Assembly (NCBI GenBank): GCA_002633005.1
Contig: NMRA01000430.1
Span: forward strand, 275,521 to 339,520
Source: Phoronis australis
Lineage: Eukaryota; Phoronida; Phoronidae
Length of the DNA: 64,000 bases
Reading direction: 5' to 3'
In this document: piece after piece, positions 52,060 to 61,190 of the stretch
Layout: every line of letters starts with the position of its first letter
Position numbering within the stretch: position 1 is the stretch's first letter
Position numbers and translations under genes: made by a program
Notes under the pieces: model-generated
What the model saw: the letters and a program-made list of their open reading frames with translations, nothing else
Databases searched by the model: none
What the model was told of the DNA's origin: nothing

Positions 52060-53995
52060 AATGTATGTATGTATGTATGTATGTATGATATATGTATGTA
52101 TGTATGTATGATGTATGTATGTATGTACGTATGTATGGTGTATGAATGTATGTATGTATGTATGTATGTATGTATGTATGTATCTATCTATCTATCTATC
52201 TATGTATGTATGTATGTATATCTACAGATGTATTGTTATGAATTAAGCATTAAACATTAAACAATTTGTTCATCATGTATTCTGTGGAGCGTTGATATGT
52301 AACACCATTTTTACTAAGGTGTCAGGTTTATTTATTTATTTAAGTATTCATACTATTGAATCCATATGTCAGTCTTTTAACGTATGTCTAATGTATGAAT
52401 AGTTGTCAGTAGTTACCTTCTTATATTTTCTATTGCTTGCTGGCTTTGTAAATGTTGATGTTCCACATAAAAGTTCTTGAGAAAATGAAAGTTGTCGTAA
52501 CGATAAGAAAAACGTGTTTATTTACATGTAACCTAATGGGAACAAGCTGAGTGTCCGTGACAAGTGATCACTTTTAATGACAGACACAGACAGGCAGACT
52601 GACAGGTAGACTGAATGACTGACAGACATACATACAGGCATACGAATAAACAAACAAACTAACAGATAGATATGTACTCTGACACACATTTCTTCAAAAT
52701 ATTTTCTAAAATTCTGAGGTTTAATCCACGAAACCAATCTTTTAAAACTTCCTCGTGCGCAGAGAAACATCTGATATACACGAAATAGTGAACGGACATT
52801 TATTGTCACATGAGCGCATCCCTATTCCTAAAAAATCGTGACTTAACGGAGATTGACGTAACTTCCGCAAACGTGAAACTACACGTATTAACAGCAAAGG
52901 CGAGAGTTAATTTATTAGTTGTGTTTTTCTAGATTGGCTTTATTTGAGCCGTCATGGCAACATTTAGTTATTTGATAATTGTGAAATTCGAACACATAAT
53001 CTATAAAATTAACAAAAGAATAAAAACAAGTAATCACTGGAACCAAAAAAAAAAACAGGAAATATGCTCCACCGTCCTTGACATGAGGTTTATAGACTTT
53101 TATGACGGTTCTGTTCTGGGAGAGTTTATCTCACGTACTCAAGTTTCTTGGCACCGTTACCTACTATGAGTTTCGCAATCCGACCTGATGCGAGCTGTCG
53201 TCTATTGTTTTGACAGCACCAATTCTTGTGTTTTCAAGACTATTGACCCCGTGTCATGTTCTCGCGAGACTGATTCCCTCGCATGCGATTCCCTCGGCGC
53301 TATTGTCAATAAAAGACCTAATAACTTTAGACGGAGGATTGATCTAGGGGAAACAATTCACATTTCCCTAAGGAGCAGAGGAAATCTCTGGCAACAGAAA
53401 ATGGACATGACGCATATATAGTGAAACAGATGAATCGCCTCATATGGAGTAAGTGGTGGAAAGGGAGTTTTCAGCATTTCAAGTTATTAGTTAATGAATT
53501 TGGCCTGTTCTGTTTCAGCAAGAATTGATTATTTTCGAGAAATCACTGTCGCCGTTCCTCCCTTTCGCAACTACGTCTGTTGTCGAAAAATTGTTAGTGT
53601 AGGCCTACAGCTGGAGATCCAGAAGCAATTTTCATATTCAATTGCCAATAATTTTAAAACCTGCTAATCAGAGACATTCATTACTACCACTGACAGGGAT
53701 CTGAACATTGCATGGAGAAGAGAGATGAATAAAAGCAAGATGAGCGAGATTTAGTGAACACCATTCTCAAATCTCTTGTTTTGGGCCTGATGGAGTGTTA
53801 ACGAGGAACTCCATTGATTCCACATTCGGGTTTATGCAGCGCACTGGTCTGATAACTACTTAAAACAAAATTACTAACAGCTGTAAGCGGCTTTGAGAAA
53901 AGAATGAAGGTCTCACCTGCAAAGAATATCACAGCTATGTGGCAAACCAAAGCAGAGCGTATCATCTCATTCCACCATAAAAGCATGACTCTCAT
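31259..53995 (-). CDS. Secreted two-module cysteine protein with a central ShKT domain
   Basis: Assembled by hand from 13 minus-strand exons: 53917-53995, 42634-42895, 40207-40265, 38435-38517, 37755-37863, 37421-37456, 36308-36440, 35774-35890, 34583-34787, 33985-34049, 32797-32904, 31661-31852 and 31259-31518. All have GT-AG borders, and the codon phase agrees at every junction except 37421/36440, which is off by one base. The product is about 568 residues. It has a signal peptide (to about residue 31), module 1 (from C33; exons 2-6), a ShKT domain (about 255-292), module 2 (from C303; exons 9-12) and an acidic C-terminus with no membrane span. Module layout recalls, from memory, the DUF7042-DUF7045 cysteine modules of invertebrate secreted proteins. 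ShKT domains elsewhere bind channels or accompany proteases. Function is unknown; no catalytic residues are evident. Confidence 0.72.
31661..31852 (-). CDS. ShKT-gene exon 12
   Basis: 192 nt encoding PVPCRLAANIQFKM, N-glycosylation sites in LNETN and GNVTDW, and RTCSSGTTLSVRSGTC. It does in one exon what exons 4 and 5 do in module 1, so an intron was gained or lost after the module duplicated. Acceptor TTTCGGTTACAG, donor AACAG/GTAATA. Confidence 0.78.
32221..32374. mobile_element. 154-bp inverted-repeat MITE, family GTTGCATAAA, copy 1
   Basis: The ends TGGGCTCAGTTGCATAAA and TTTATGCAACTCAGCCCA are inverted repeats. The core includes AACAATGACG, TTGTTGAACAATGCACC and TGACGTCA. Lies in the intron between exons 11 and 12. 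Related copies are at 59097-59243 and 61899-62052. Confidence 0.85.
32797..32904 (-). CDS. ShKT-gene exon 11
   Basis: 108 nt encoding DIYKLCRFMDDEYPL and SIRSQHYKHLV. Like exon 3 it starts at a CAGCAG acceptor, supporting a duplicated exon pair. Donor TAGTGT/GTAAGT. Confidence 0.75.
33369..33600 (+). repeat. tRNA-derived SINE, plus-strand copy
   Basis: The head resembles a tRNA: an A-box-like CTCTCAGTGG at 33371 and a B-box-like GGTTAGAATCC at 33413, 40 bp apart, as in RNA polymerase III internal promoters. The tail (CTGACAATCGAG, CTGAGCTCGGTCT, TAGTGAATG) recurs on the minus strand at 58100-58300. Lies in the intron between exons 10 and 11. Confidence 0.7.
33985..34049 (-). CDS. ShKT-gene exon 10
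   Basis: 65 nt; its first base completes the cysteine codon of YDNGC. Encodes RPRYTCMDFQIINANVLRYR. Acceptor ATTTACTTTCAG, donor AGAT/GTAAGG. Confidence 0.75.
34583..34787 (-). CDS. ShKT-gene exon 9: start of module 2
   Basis: 205 nt encoding PKCQLPDTYRKTW, an N-glycosylation site in ITNTT, DRQKFVCKEKRNG and SKYDNG, then TG of a split cysteine codon. Acceptor CCATTTTTAG, donor GGGTG/GTAAGT. Confidence 0.8.
35326..35750. mobile_element. Inverted-repeat MITE, GCCGGGTTGCA family
   Basis: The left end GCCGGGTTGCATGAAACAGT and the right end GACTTTTTCGTGCAACCGGC are inverted over about 45 bp with some mismatches. No coding capacity. Lies in the intron between exons 8 and 9. Confidence 0.8.
35774..35890 (-). 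CDS. ShKT-gene exon 8: ShKT domain
   Basis: Six cysteines spaced C-x9-C-x8-C-x7-C-x3-C-x2-C with D two residues after the first, ending RLACGLC. This is the ShK toxin-like fold signature, held by three disulfides, and it fills the exon. Acceptor TTAATTCTAG, donor GCG/GTAAGT. The domain is common in animal secreted proteins and does not by itself imply a toxin. Confidence 0.82.
36308..36440 (-). CDS. ShKT-gene exon 7 (frame unresolved)
   Basis: 133 nt between CGTTTACAG and GGCAG/GTGAAG, open in two frames. The frame that joins the ShKT exon contains METDFTVQLYFNAVTPYEWR and IRYLELRMSRAG. The frame that joins the upstream exons contains NGDRFYCSAVLQC but then runs into a stop at the next junction. 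Confidence 0.55.
36875..37186. mobile_element. Diverged copy of the TTAAAGNTNCATTTCGCCC MITE
   Basis: The right end GCCGAATGCAGCTTTAA and internal segments match 39738-40057 in inverted orientation, for example TCAAGAAAACGTT against its TTCTTGAA partner. More diverged than the other copy. Lies in the intron between exons 6 and 7. Confidence 0.6.
37421..37456 (-). CDS. ShKT-gene exon 6 (36-nt microexon)
   Basis: Acceptor TTCACTAACAG, donor GAAG/GTGATT. In the phase set by exon 5 it reads W-ETLTCFASWRE. A microexon this small is easily a false call. It is kept because the C-x3-W segment is what I would expect at this place in such modules. Confidence 0.45.
37755..37863 (-). CDS. ShKT-gene exon 5
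   Basis: 109 nt; only one frame is open. Encodes KVCSGRKLFWLESEC and GIRLQYPGECSPFG, three cysteines whose spacing resembles the second half of exon 12. Donor AGAT/GTAAGA. Confidence 0.75.
38435..38517 (-). CDS. ShKT-gene exon 4
   Basis: 83 nt between TTTCTCTACAG and GGGGAG/GTGAGG. Encodes FCPLSGGYRFQVYDPTRNGE, the counterpart of CRLAANIQF in exon 12. Confidence 0.75.
39738..40057. mobile_element. 320-bp TTAA-ended MITE
   Basis: The ends TTAAAGCTACATTTCGCCC and GGGCGAAATGCACCTTTAA form inverted repeats of about 25 bp with TTAA at both extremes. A partial relative is at about 61010-61190. Lies in the intron between exons 3 and 4, 150 bp from exon 3. Confidence 0.88.
40207..40265 (-). CDS. 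ShKT-gene exon 3
   Basis: 59 nt, SFHETSLCDTLEVDEWPWL. Its LC-x4-VDEWPWL matches LC-x3-DDEYPL of exon 11 in module 2. The acceptor is a CAGCAG pair, so use of the second AG would drop one serine in frame. Confidence 0.7.
40728..41054. mobile_element. 327-bp TTAA-ended MITE, TTAAAGGGATACC family
   Basis: The left end TTAAAGGGATACCAAACTC and the right end, reading inward on the other strand TTAAAAGGGTACTAAACC, are imperfect inverted repeats followed by GTTTTGGC in both. Lies in the intron between exons 2 and 3. Confidence 0.8.
42089..42429. mobile_element. 341-bp TTAA-ended MITE, TTAAAGCGGCATT family
   Basis: Inverted repeats of about 65 bp: TTAAAGCGGCATTTAACTT on the left against TTAAATCGGCATTAAACTC from the right end, both continuing to CTTACCGTTA or GCTACCGTTA. 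The CGGTAAGT inside the end mimics a splice donor. Confidence 0.8.
42634..42895 (-). CDS. ShKT-gene exon 2: start of module 1
   Basis: Acceptor GCTTCCTGTAG, donor AACAA/GTGAGT. Opens with SECEFPDF, the counterpart of PKCQLPDTY in the module 2 exon at 34583. It continues with a charged region holding NMYRYIEEINIHVTGDRY and one more cysteine in ERKCVRR. Confidence 0.75.
42968..43228. mobile_element. Short inverted-repeat element, GCGCACCCAG ends
   Basis: CATGGGCGCACCCAG at the left end and CTGGGTGCGCGCATG at the right are inverted. The interior is rich in AAAAGTCC/GGACTTTT words. Sits at the start of the long first intron of the ShKT gene. Confidence 0.65.
43391..43495. repeat. 105-bp imperfect hairpin
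   Basis: AAAACGTACC, TGGCGTACATG and CATTATTC on the left pair with AATAATG, CATGTACGCCA and GGTACGTTTT on the right, separated by unpaired bulges. The second block carries it at 47217-47324. Confidence 0.8.
43901..44355. mobile_element. Foldback element with CACGGACTCA minisatellite arms
   Basis: The ends TCAAGGTGCCTAAACTACAC and GTGTAGTTTAGGTACCTTGA face each other, and the arms of about 210 bp pair along their length. The arms are made of degenerate 18-20-bp units around ACGGACTCA(C/T)AAACACGG. GTA flanks both ends and may be a 3-bp target duplication. The sequence TAGGTACCTTGA also occurs just outside, at 43879-43890, suggesting an earlier copy at the same site. Confidence 0.82.
46550..47159. 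other. Unique insert between the two blocks, with a promoter-like patch
   Basis: Starts with TTAAAGGCGAAGGCAACCC, which resembles the ends of the TTAA elements, so part or all may be a transposon cut at the N. It includes an E2F-like TTTCCCGCC at 46702. An ATG at 46888 starts MAVVGDPYHSDSS, followed by a good donor (AGT/GTGAGT, 46927). No downstream exon was found. Confidence 0.35.
47160..47160. other. Single-N assembly join
   Basis: One undetermined base exactly at the left edge of the second 3.2-kb block. Confidence 0.9.
47161..50397. repeat. 3.2-kb duplicated block, second copy
   Basis: Same order of parts as 43334-46554, including the hairpin (47217-47324) and the foldback element (47741-48196). 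After 50397 the flanks differ. Confidence 0.92.
47741..48196. mobile_element. Foldback element, second copy
   Basis: Counterpart of 43901-44355, with identical ends and the same neighbouring TAGGTACCTTGA. Confidence 0.82.
50804..51183. repeat. 380-bp palindrome with a tRNA-like core
   Basis: Left arm 50804-50985 and right arm 51003-51183 are close inverted copies; the loop is about 17 nt. Reading from the right arm, TGGTGCAGTGGTAAAGCA (A-box-like) is followed by GAGTTCGAGTC (B-box-like) inside the loop region, so the centre resembles half a tRNA mirrored on itself. No complete cloverleaf fits, so it is not called a tRNA gene. Confidence 0.8.
51406..51406. other. Single undetermined base
   Basis: One N. 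Unlike those at 3804 and 47160, it does not sit at an obvious duplication edge. Confidence 0.8.
51996..52218. repeat. Microsatellite: (TA)n then (GTAT)n with a (CTAT)n patch
   Basis: A run of TA to about 52034 is followed by GTAT tetramers with scattered variants, a CTAT block at about 52182-52202, and GTAT again. The open frame reading MYVCMYVC here is a product of the repeat. Confidence 0.97.
53917..53995 (-). CDS. ShKT-gene exon 1: signal peptide
   Basis: Encodes 26 residues plus one base before a strong donor (GCAG/GTGAGA). A charged start is followed by a hydrophobic core, SALVCHIAVIFFA. With exon 2 the signal would end near AGVVQS, just before the first cysteine. Three in-frame ATGs (residues 1, 4 and 11) are possible starts; the third alone gives a classic signal peptide. 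The 11-kb intron makes the link to exon 2 less certain than the others, but phase and protein logic fit exactly. Confidence 0.6.
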
Positions 53996-53999
53996 GTTA

Positions 54000-55090
54000 C
54001 CAGAAATGTCTTCCTCTCGATATCAACAATGAGAAAGCTCTTGAACACTACCCGCTCGCTGCGTTTTGTCAATCACTCCGCTCTCGGCAGCGAATCGCAC
54101 TGAATAAAATGCAGTGATTCATGTGAACTGAAAGGCAATAAACGCCGACTGGCAGCTTCCCTTCGCTGTGACGTATTGAAATCATTAATATATGAGACTT
54201 AACACAAATGAATTAGTGCTATGCTCAAATATTGAATTCGCTGATCAGGAAGCCATGCAAAAATGAACTGCTGGCTTACTAAGTTTTCCATTAATTGTGA
54301 CCAGGTGGCGTTGGAGTTTTGGCTAGTTGCATAATAATAAATTAACGAATGTTATTAGGCACTCTGAACTCATACCACCACGTAAGCAGTTCAGATTTAT
54401 GCACACATTTCCCCCAATACAGACAGATCAGCCGCTAACATAAAACATTACGTTACCATGGTTACCGCAGATGCGCGCGGCTAATGAAGTTAACATTATG
54501 TCTGATTTGTGGAAATGAACCACAGAAATCTTTCCATAATAGTCGGGAAAAAACTTTGGCGTTGGCAAACGCAGACTTTAAAGGTGCAACGCTGTTACGC
54601 TAATGAAAAAACAAGAGAGAAGGCATCAATGTTTTGCTGATCAAAGCAAATCGATATGACTGAATGAAATAAGAAATTGCAGATCTTGAAGATATTACGT
54701 ACTTTTACTGCATGTTTCGGATTTTTGGAATAACCACTTAATCACTTTATACGTTTCGAATACATTCGCCCCTAAATAACTTTCGACAAGCAAGTTTATT
54801 GTCTTTGAATGGCAATAAAGATAAAATACCAATGCGATGTGTGGTGCCTATGTTTAAGTGTGTATGCATCCAAAGAGTGTACGGTTGTCATAAAAAATAC
54901 AACTCGCAGACAGAGGCATAACCGCTCCACTTGTAGACTGCGCTACAACGTGTTGTCGTCAGAGGCGGTACTTAGCAAGTTAAGTTAATGCCTGGCACCA
55001 CGGAACCTCAGTGATGCAACACTGGGACAACCAGTAATATTCGAATACATGTAAAACTTAGTTCAAGAAAAAAAGCAAAGTTGATTCTAG
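54000..55090. other. Region upstream of the ShKT gene
   Basis: Non-coding by eye. On the minus strand TTATTCAGTGCG near 54105 resembles an initiator, about 110 nt before the ATG at 53995. No clear TATA box was found. Confidence 0.35.
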
Positions 55091-55097
55091 TCTTTAC

Positions 55098-55185
55098 CTC
55101 GACTCATTTTGAGACCTGTGCTCACCGGCGAAAAAACAATGTCCGCATCAATTTCCCCCGGGTCTCGTTCTTTGTTTTTGAAAAG
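55098..55185 (-). CDS. Candidate exon, unidentified
   Basis: Acceptor GCCTTTGTGCAG, donor CGAG/GTAAAG. Open as LFKNKERDPGEIDADIVFSP and on. A second strong donor (GCCG/GTGAGC) lies inside. Its phase does not match the candidate exon at 55371. Confidence 0.3.
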
Positions 55186-55370
55186 CTGCACAAAGGCACG
55201 TAAGCAATGGTAAGCAAGGTTTACTAAAAATAAAAACAAACCCTGCATTATTTTTCTCGTCTCAAGTAGATTTTCTGCTTTGAACAACTGAGCAACAAAT
55301 AAATACTGAACCACCAAGTCGATTTGAAAAACACAGATCAAAACCAACTATGCTTTTTTGGCCTTACCTT

Positions 55371-55441
55371 CAGTGTATGAAACTATAACGTCAAAAGGGA
55401 GGTCAACCACAGATTTTAAAGAGACGTGTTCATGCAACACC
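55371..55441 (-). CDS. Candidate exon, unidentified
   Basis: Acceptor CCGTTTCTTAG, donor TGAAG/GTAAGG, one open frame containing SLKSVVDLPFDVIVSYTE. The protein-like composition and strong splice sites are the only support. Another exon-like segment ends at a good donor near 55516 (LVDYVHTRISRRGK), again with a conflicting phase. Confidence 0.3.
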
Positions 55442-55444
55442 TAA

Positions 55445-58085
55445 GAAACGGCATGCCTGCGTCGTTTATTGCTTCTCACGGTCCAGAGAGGTTGGTACGG
55501 AACCCTTACCTTTGCCCCGCCTCGAAATCCGCGTGTGGACGTAATCTACTAGCTTTCCTTTGGCGTGCAGCAATAAATACTAATTGCAGTCCATGTGAAG
55601 CATTACTTTCCCTATATGACGGCTATCCCAATTCATATTAGGTCCCTCTTTCTACAAAATGCACGGTATTGTCCGTCTACTTGTTCATAAACACTCACTT
55701 AAATTCGCAGCATGTGTCGCGGTTTTTCATTTCAGTAATTCGTTGCATTTTACGGGTACATTTGACTATATCGCTTGAATTCGCGGTAACTCATTTTTCG
55801 AATTCATTAATTGATTGGAAACAAACATTTAACGGGAACATGTGCATCAAATAAATAAGTTCAGAGATAAAATCTTTTTTCACATTTTACAGGTTCACAC
55901 GTTCCTTGATTCGCCTAATGGTATGAATTTATTTGTTTCACTGATTTATGGAGTTTAGTTGCACGCCGCATTTTACAGATTTATTACTTGGTCGACGCAT
56001 ATTATAGTTTCATTAATTTGTTGCATTTTAGCGTTCATACATTGATTGCATTTTACAAATCAAATCATTCTACAAGTAAACTCTATACCAGATTAGCAAA
56101 TTTTCCGAAAACTTTTACTTTCTACATTATCTCTATTTTTCGCATTCATGGGTGCACTTCCTTTCTAAATATAACTGAAACAAAAAATACTACTTGATTC
56201 ACTTCCACATGTTCTCAATGAAGACAAGTATGTCGCTGTGTTTATAAATAAAACAAGATATCTAAGTTCTGGCATGTTTCGATGTACTCACACATCTTCT
56301 TGAGGAAAAGGATTTTGTCATTGATCTTGTTAATACGCAGCTGCGCACTTGGCTTACTGGTGTACAATGTACACAGTTTGGGCCTTGCTCATTAGGTGGC
56401 CAATGTATTCCTGATGATGATGTGTGTGGGTACATCGAAGTATGCCCGAACTTAAATATGCTCTTTTATTCATAAACATATCTGATTATCTCTAATGAAC
56501 TGGTCTTAAATTTTCCCTTGCCAAAAAGCAATTGGTTTTTATTATCGAAAGGAAATGAAATTCACTTCCTATAGTGGTATGCGAAAGTTCGAGGGGCATT
56601 TTTAATGTGGAATAAGCTGGGTTGTAATACTGAATGAAAAAAAATGTTCCTTCAGAAATTCGATGTATTTTTGAGATTTGTTATTTTGTCGCATTTTATT
56701 AATTCACTGCTTCCTCGTAACTACATGTACGAAACAGACTCACCCGCTGAATGGCAGTAAAGAGCATTGTGTGCTGCACTGACAGGCGAAATGATTTTTT
56801 AAGATTGCTGGACTACAAATAGTCGCTATCAGTTTCTAATAACTGAACATTTCATAACTACATATTATGCGTCGTTTTGTGGTGCTTATTTGCAATTGGT
56901 ATTTTGAGAAAAAAGTTTGTTTCGTTAGCACTTAATGAAATCAATCTCACGGGTACTACACCACAACATAACCCCGACTCACAGGGTACTACGTCACCAC
57001 AACATAACCCTCGACTCACAGCTCTGTGTGACAAAGTAGTGTAACTGAGGAACTGTAATGCCTGCTAGCCAAAAGGGTACGAAAGAGTACATTTTCATTC
57101 CCTACCAAAGGGTCACTGTAGGAGTCCAAGAATCTTCAAAATGGGGTTCCTTAAATCTAGTACGTAAATCTTCAGAAGGAACAACAATTTTCGCATTTTA
57201 ACGTGTTTTCGAATGTGATTTAAAAAAGAACTGTCCAAGTTGCCACATTCTAAACATTGTAGTATAAAATTGAAATCTCAGCCTACAAAATGACTTCAAT
57301 TCTGCCCCTGGAGATTGCAAATTGGTGGCAGCCTGTTGTGCTTCAGTGATCCATAGAATACAACGACAAGAGGTCAATCTCGGGTGGCAATTCTTCGAAA
57401 CATCTGCCGCTTACTAACCCTCCACTTTGCACTACAAGATCCACAGAGAAGGCCCCGTGAAACATGATCTACCTTTATATCCCTCTTTCGGACATTTGAG
57501 ATAATTTGATTCACCTTTTGTATCATATTTTTATTGTTGGTCTTATTGTATTAGTCTTTTCTGTGTTAGTATAAGTCCATTTGGAGTATAGCCCAACTAT
57601 ACGGATACACGGTACAGATTTCAAGTGGCGTGACTTGTTTTTTTTTTCAAAATTAAATGAAATGCATAGTTCCGACAAACGCCATTAGGGCACCTCACCA
57701 TATTTATCGTTGCAAAGCAAACAATATGGAAGACCCCTGTATGCAGTAATAAACAATTTCCAATGACATTTCACTGAAACTATCATTAGCACTGCACCAC
57801 ACAATCACAAAGGGCCCGGTTTAAGAAAATTAACTGTTTCGCACACTGGTGTATCCACGATTTCAAGTCACATAGACCTTGTGAAAGAAAAAGACAAGGC
57901 TGATGCAACGTTGTTTTGTGGTTTAGGCGATGATTACAAATCACTGAAAGCAGACTGACTGGTAAGAATCTTAAAGCAAGATTCTCCGAGAGCGGCAACA
58001 CTCGTTGTACACTAATGGTGTACTGGTTTTATTTCTCTATCCCATAGTTGATATACAGATACATATGTGTGGGTAAAAACGCAAT
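55445..58085. other. Non-coding stretch
   Basis: AT-rich with many ATTCA/TGAAT words. One short tandem duplication, GGGTACTAC...GACTCACA, lies twice at 56951-57020. No gene seen. Confidence 0.45.
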
Positions 58086-58089
58086 TATA

Positions 58090-58302
58090 TATTTTTCTTT
58101 CTCTTCTTTACTGACACTTCACTCTGACTCGAAGTCGAGTATTCCGGAGTTTCATTCCCTTGCATGCATTCATTCATTCACTAGTGAGACCGAGCTCCGA
58201 GGAGTAGGAGAATCTTTTCTGCAGTGCTCGATTGTCTTCCAGTAAAGCCAGCATTCTCGCAAACGGGACTCTGGAGTTCGAACCACTGAGCCATGCTGTC
58301 CC
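58090..58302 (-). repeat. tRNA-derived SINE, minus-strand copy
   Basis: On the minus strand an exact A-box match, TGGCTCAGTGG (58283-58293), runs directly into GGTTCGAACTCC, a B-box match (58273-58284), sharing two bases. The tail then matches the plus copy at 33425-33520. Confidence 0.7.
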
Positions 58303-59096
58303 ATCATTATTCAAAATTGTACAGGTAGTAACAGGACACAGTTTAACACTAATGGACGATCAGAAGAAATTCACAGTTCTGTTTCTGACATATACGGTAT
58401 TGGTCATCTCTGACAGATGCTCTGTGAATGACTGCGTCGTCCAGTTTACTGCAGAGATAAACAACCAAGCATGAACACATCTGTAATTTGATGGTAAAGT
58501 AAAATGATACTACCACTGCCACTGCCAATGACACTGATAACGGTCAAAATTAGTATCCTTAATTAGTAAATATACATCATGGACTTCATGGGACATCTGA
58601 CATAATTTGTTTGTTTTATGATTTGTTCGCGCTCGTTCCAACTATGTACAAAGCAATCTCGAAATTCACCAAATGTAAAAATGCGTTTCCAAAAAGGAAA
58701 CAGGGTTTATGTGTATCGGACACTAGTCTTTTTTATTATTTCCTCAAAACATAAAATCAGCTAGCAGCTGCACATTTACACTGCAAGAAAGAAGACCGCT
58801 CGTTGAACTCTTCTGCGATAATTACATTACCGTAAAAAGCAACTGATTTGATATGCACAGCTGTGAGTTTGTAAGATTGGATTACCGCTCCACCGTCGTC
58901 AAAAATAATTACTTTCCTTTTCAATTTCCAAAATAATAAGTTGTAGTGAAGCGCATTACGATGTGAAACTAAATGTAAACCATCAAAAGTTCTTACAGAA
59001 GGTTATCCACCGAATTACTCCGCAGTCGGAGGTACATCAGAATCTTACGCAATTTACCAAATGAATTAAATGTGTTGAACGTATTGAATGCCCCCC

Positions 59097-59243
59097 AGGG
59101 CCTAGTTGCATGAAAGTTTTACGCTGCATAGCATCAATGACGGCGCATTATCACGCGACGTTGCCTGTTGTTGAACAATACACCTGCCGTCACGCAACAA
59201 TCAAACGTATCCAGCGGTTTTAGTTTTATGTAACCCAGCCCTG
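59097..59243. mobile_element. GTTGCATAAA-family MITE, copy 2
   Basis: Matches 32221-32374 along its length: CTAGTTGCATGAAAG, GCATTATCACGCG, TTGTTGAACAATACACC, TATCCAGCGG. The right end is more diverged. Confidence 0.8.
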
Positions 59244-60061
59244 CTTCACAACATCATATCTGCTTTTCCTATTGTCATTTGTACATCCTTTAAATTTCAT
59301 GTTAACTTCTTTGGGAAATGATCACAAGGCATCAAAAGTTTTAACTACCGGTACTAATCCGCTACACGGTTTATAAGCCTGCGTTCTGTTGTACGAAACT
59401 AAATTTTGATTCAGACCATTTCTCACTTTAAAATTGGTTCCAACTTGTTCTTTAATCATATGAGAAGTAAATTTGGTCTTGCGGAGAACCGATTATTCGT
59501 AACTCCCCGAGACCATGATCAATGAATAAAATGACCCGCCCTGACAAGCCAACTTGTAGAGCCTCGGTCTCAAGCAATAACAAATTGCCAATTCTTGCAA
59601 AGCCCAGAAATCAAATCTGTTTTGACGAAGGAACAATTGGAGACCTAATTCATAAGTGCAAGTGGTCTAAAACAAAAATGTGTTTGTGTTAAAGATAATT
59701 GGTATTGAGACACTTTAAATTTGTGCACGTTGTTTAACATTGACGCGACTTTTTTCAGCGTATATGTGACTACCAATATTTCATTGAGAACATGTTCAAT
59801 AAGATTGCTAATTCGTGCGGAAAGGAAACACGTTCGCGTAATCCATTTAGTGCTCCGCACTTTGGAAATATTTGCGTCGCATGTATTGGTGGCTAAAAAT
59901 ATATTAATTACAACTATTTTTGATTTCCCTTTTCAATTGTAGTTTTGGATACGAGAACTAACCAAACTCATAAATTCGACAAAAGGTAGAATAATGTATT
60001 TTCCTCGTTAGAAAAGCGCACGATTTGTAAAAAACGCAGAGATATTCTCTGCACATCGCAG

Positions 60062-60080
60062 AATTCCCCCCCCCCCCCCN
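60062..60080. repeat. Poly-C run ending in an N
   Basis: A run of C followed by one undetermined base at 60080, probably a homopolymer the assembler could not resolve. Confidence 0.85.
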
Positions 60081-61009
60081 CGTTATTTAGCTTTTCTTTT
60101 TTGACTTGGCAACAAGAACAAGCAAACACAATCAAACATTTTTTTATTTTCTCAAACAAGACGGTCTTATCTGGTTTTTGTGTTAACAAAAAATCGTCAA
60201 CAAAATGGCGCAGCGAACATTTTCTGGATTAACTCTTTTATTGTACAATGTATTTTTCAAGAAACAATAACAATAATAGTTCTTACGCCAAATTTTACAT
60301 AGCGCTTCAAATTCCTAAGCTTTTTAACATTATTACCGAGCGATGGACCTGATCAATCCTTCGCAACTCCACCGGCCTGAACATACAATGCGTGCAAACG
60401 TGGGCGCACGATCAATCAAGACATACGTATTATAAGTTTCAAGGACTAAAATGCCCCAATGGTTACTTGAAATGGAAAAACATCAAAGACAATTATTTTT
60501 GACAATGTGATGTAACTATTTCTGTTCCTATTTGCGGGTCTAATTGACTCTAATTCGCGTTATATTTCCGGCGGGACGAGAGGGCGCCTTTTCCGATTAA
60601 GTTTCCTACGCCTTGGGTTAATTTCATGGGTAAGTAAATGTACAACTGTAACTGGTGTGTTGGACCACAGCCTATTGCAACTGTATAAACTGTTATTCAA
60701 AAAGTCTCTGTTTGTGCTGACCTTCCTTGCGAAGCATGAACTGTTTGGATTTTTCGTTGCGACAATTTTGTGGTGTGTGAGGTTGCACAAACTGTCGTTA
60801 ACTTCGAATTGCGACGTTTGTGCAATTATGACACTTTATAGACAACGAGGGACCTAAATATGAAAGGATACATGTGTACAGCATTGGAAATATGAATTAA
60901 ACGGCAATTAGTCGATGCTATTATCACAGAGCCTCGTTCAGTCATCGGGGTCCCATGAATATGAAATGATACATTGATGTTACATTTCGCACAGTTTATT
61001 TGGCTAGAA

Positions 61010-61190
61010 ATGGCCATCACATTAGGCCTTTTACTTTTATAGAACTGCTCCCACCGTGATAGGGTCCCATTTCAGTCACCAACTCTGAAGTCATGCACAC
61101 ACAATGCGCACATGAGTCATGTTTGAATTCGCAACACTCATGTTGGCAACCCCCAATAAACTCTGAAGCGTTTTCACAAGTGAACTGTTC
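61010..61190. mobile_element. Fragment related to the 320-bp TTAA MITE
   Basis: Shares ATTAGGCC, CCGTGATAGG, TTGAATTCGCA, GTTGGC and AAACTCTGAAGCG-type words in the same order as 39780-39960. Ends not identified. Confidence 0.6.

Noticed and set aside
52033-52260. Open frame reading repeated MYVC
   Set aside because: Translation of the GTAT microsatellite.
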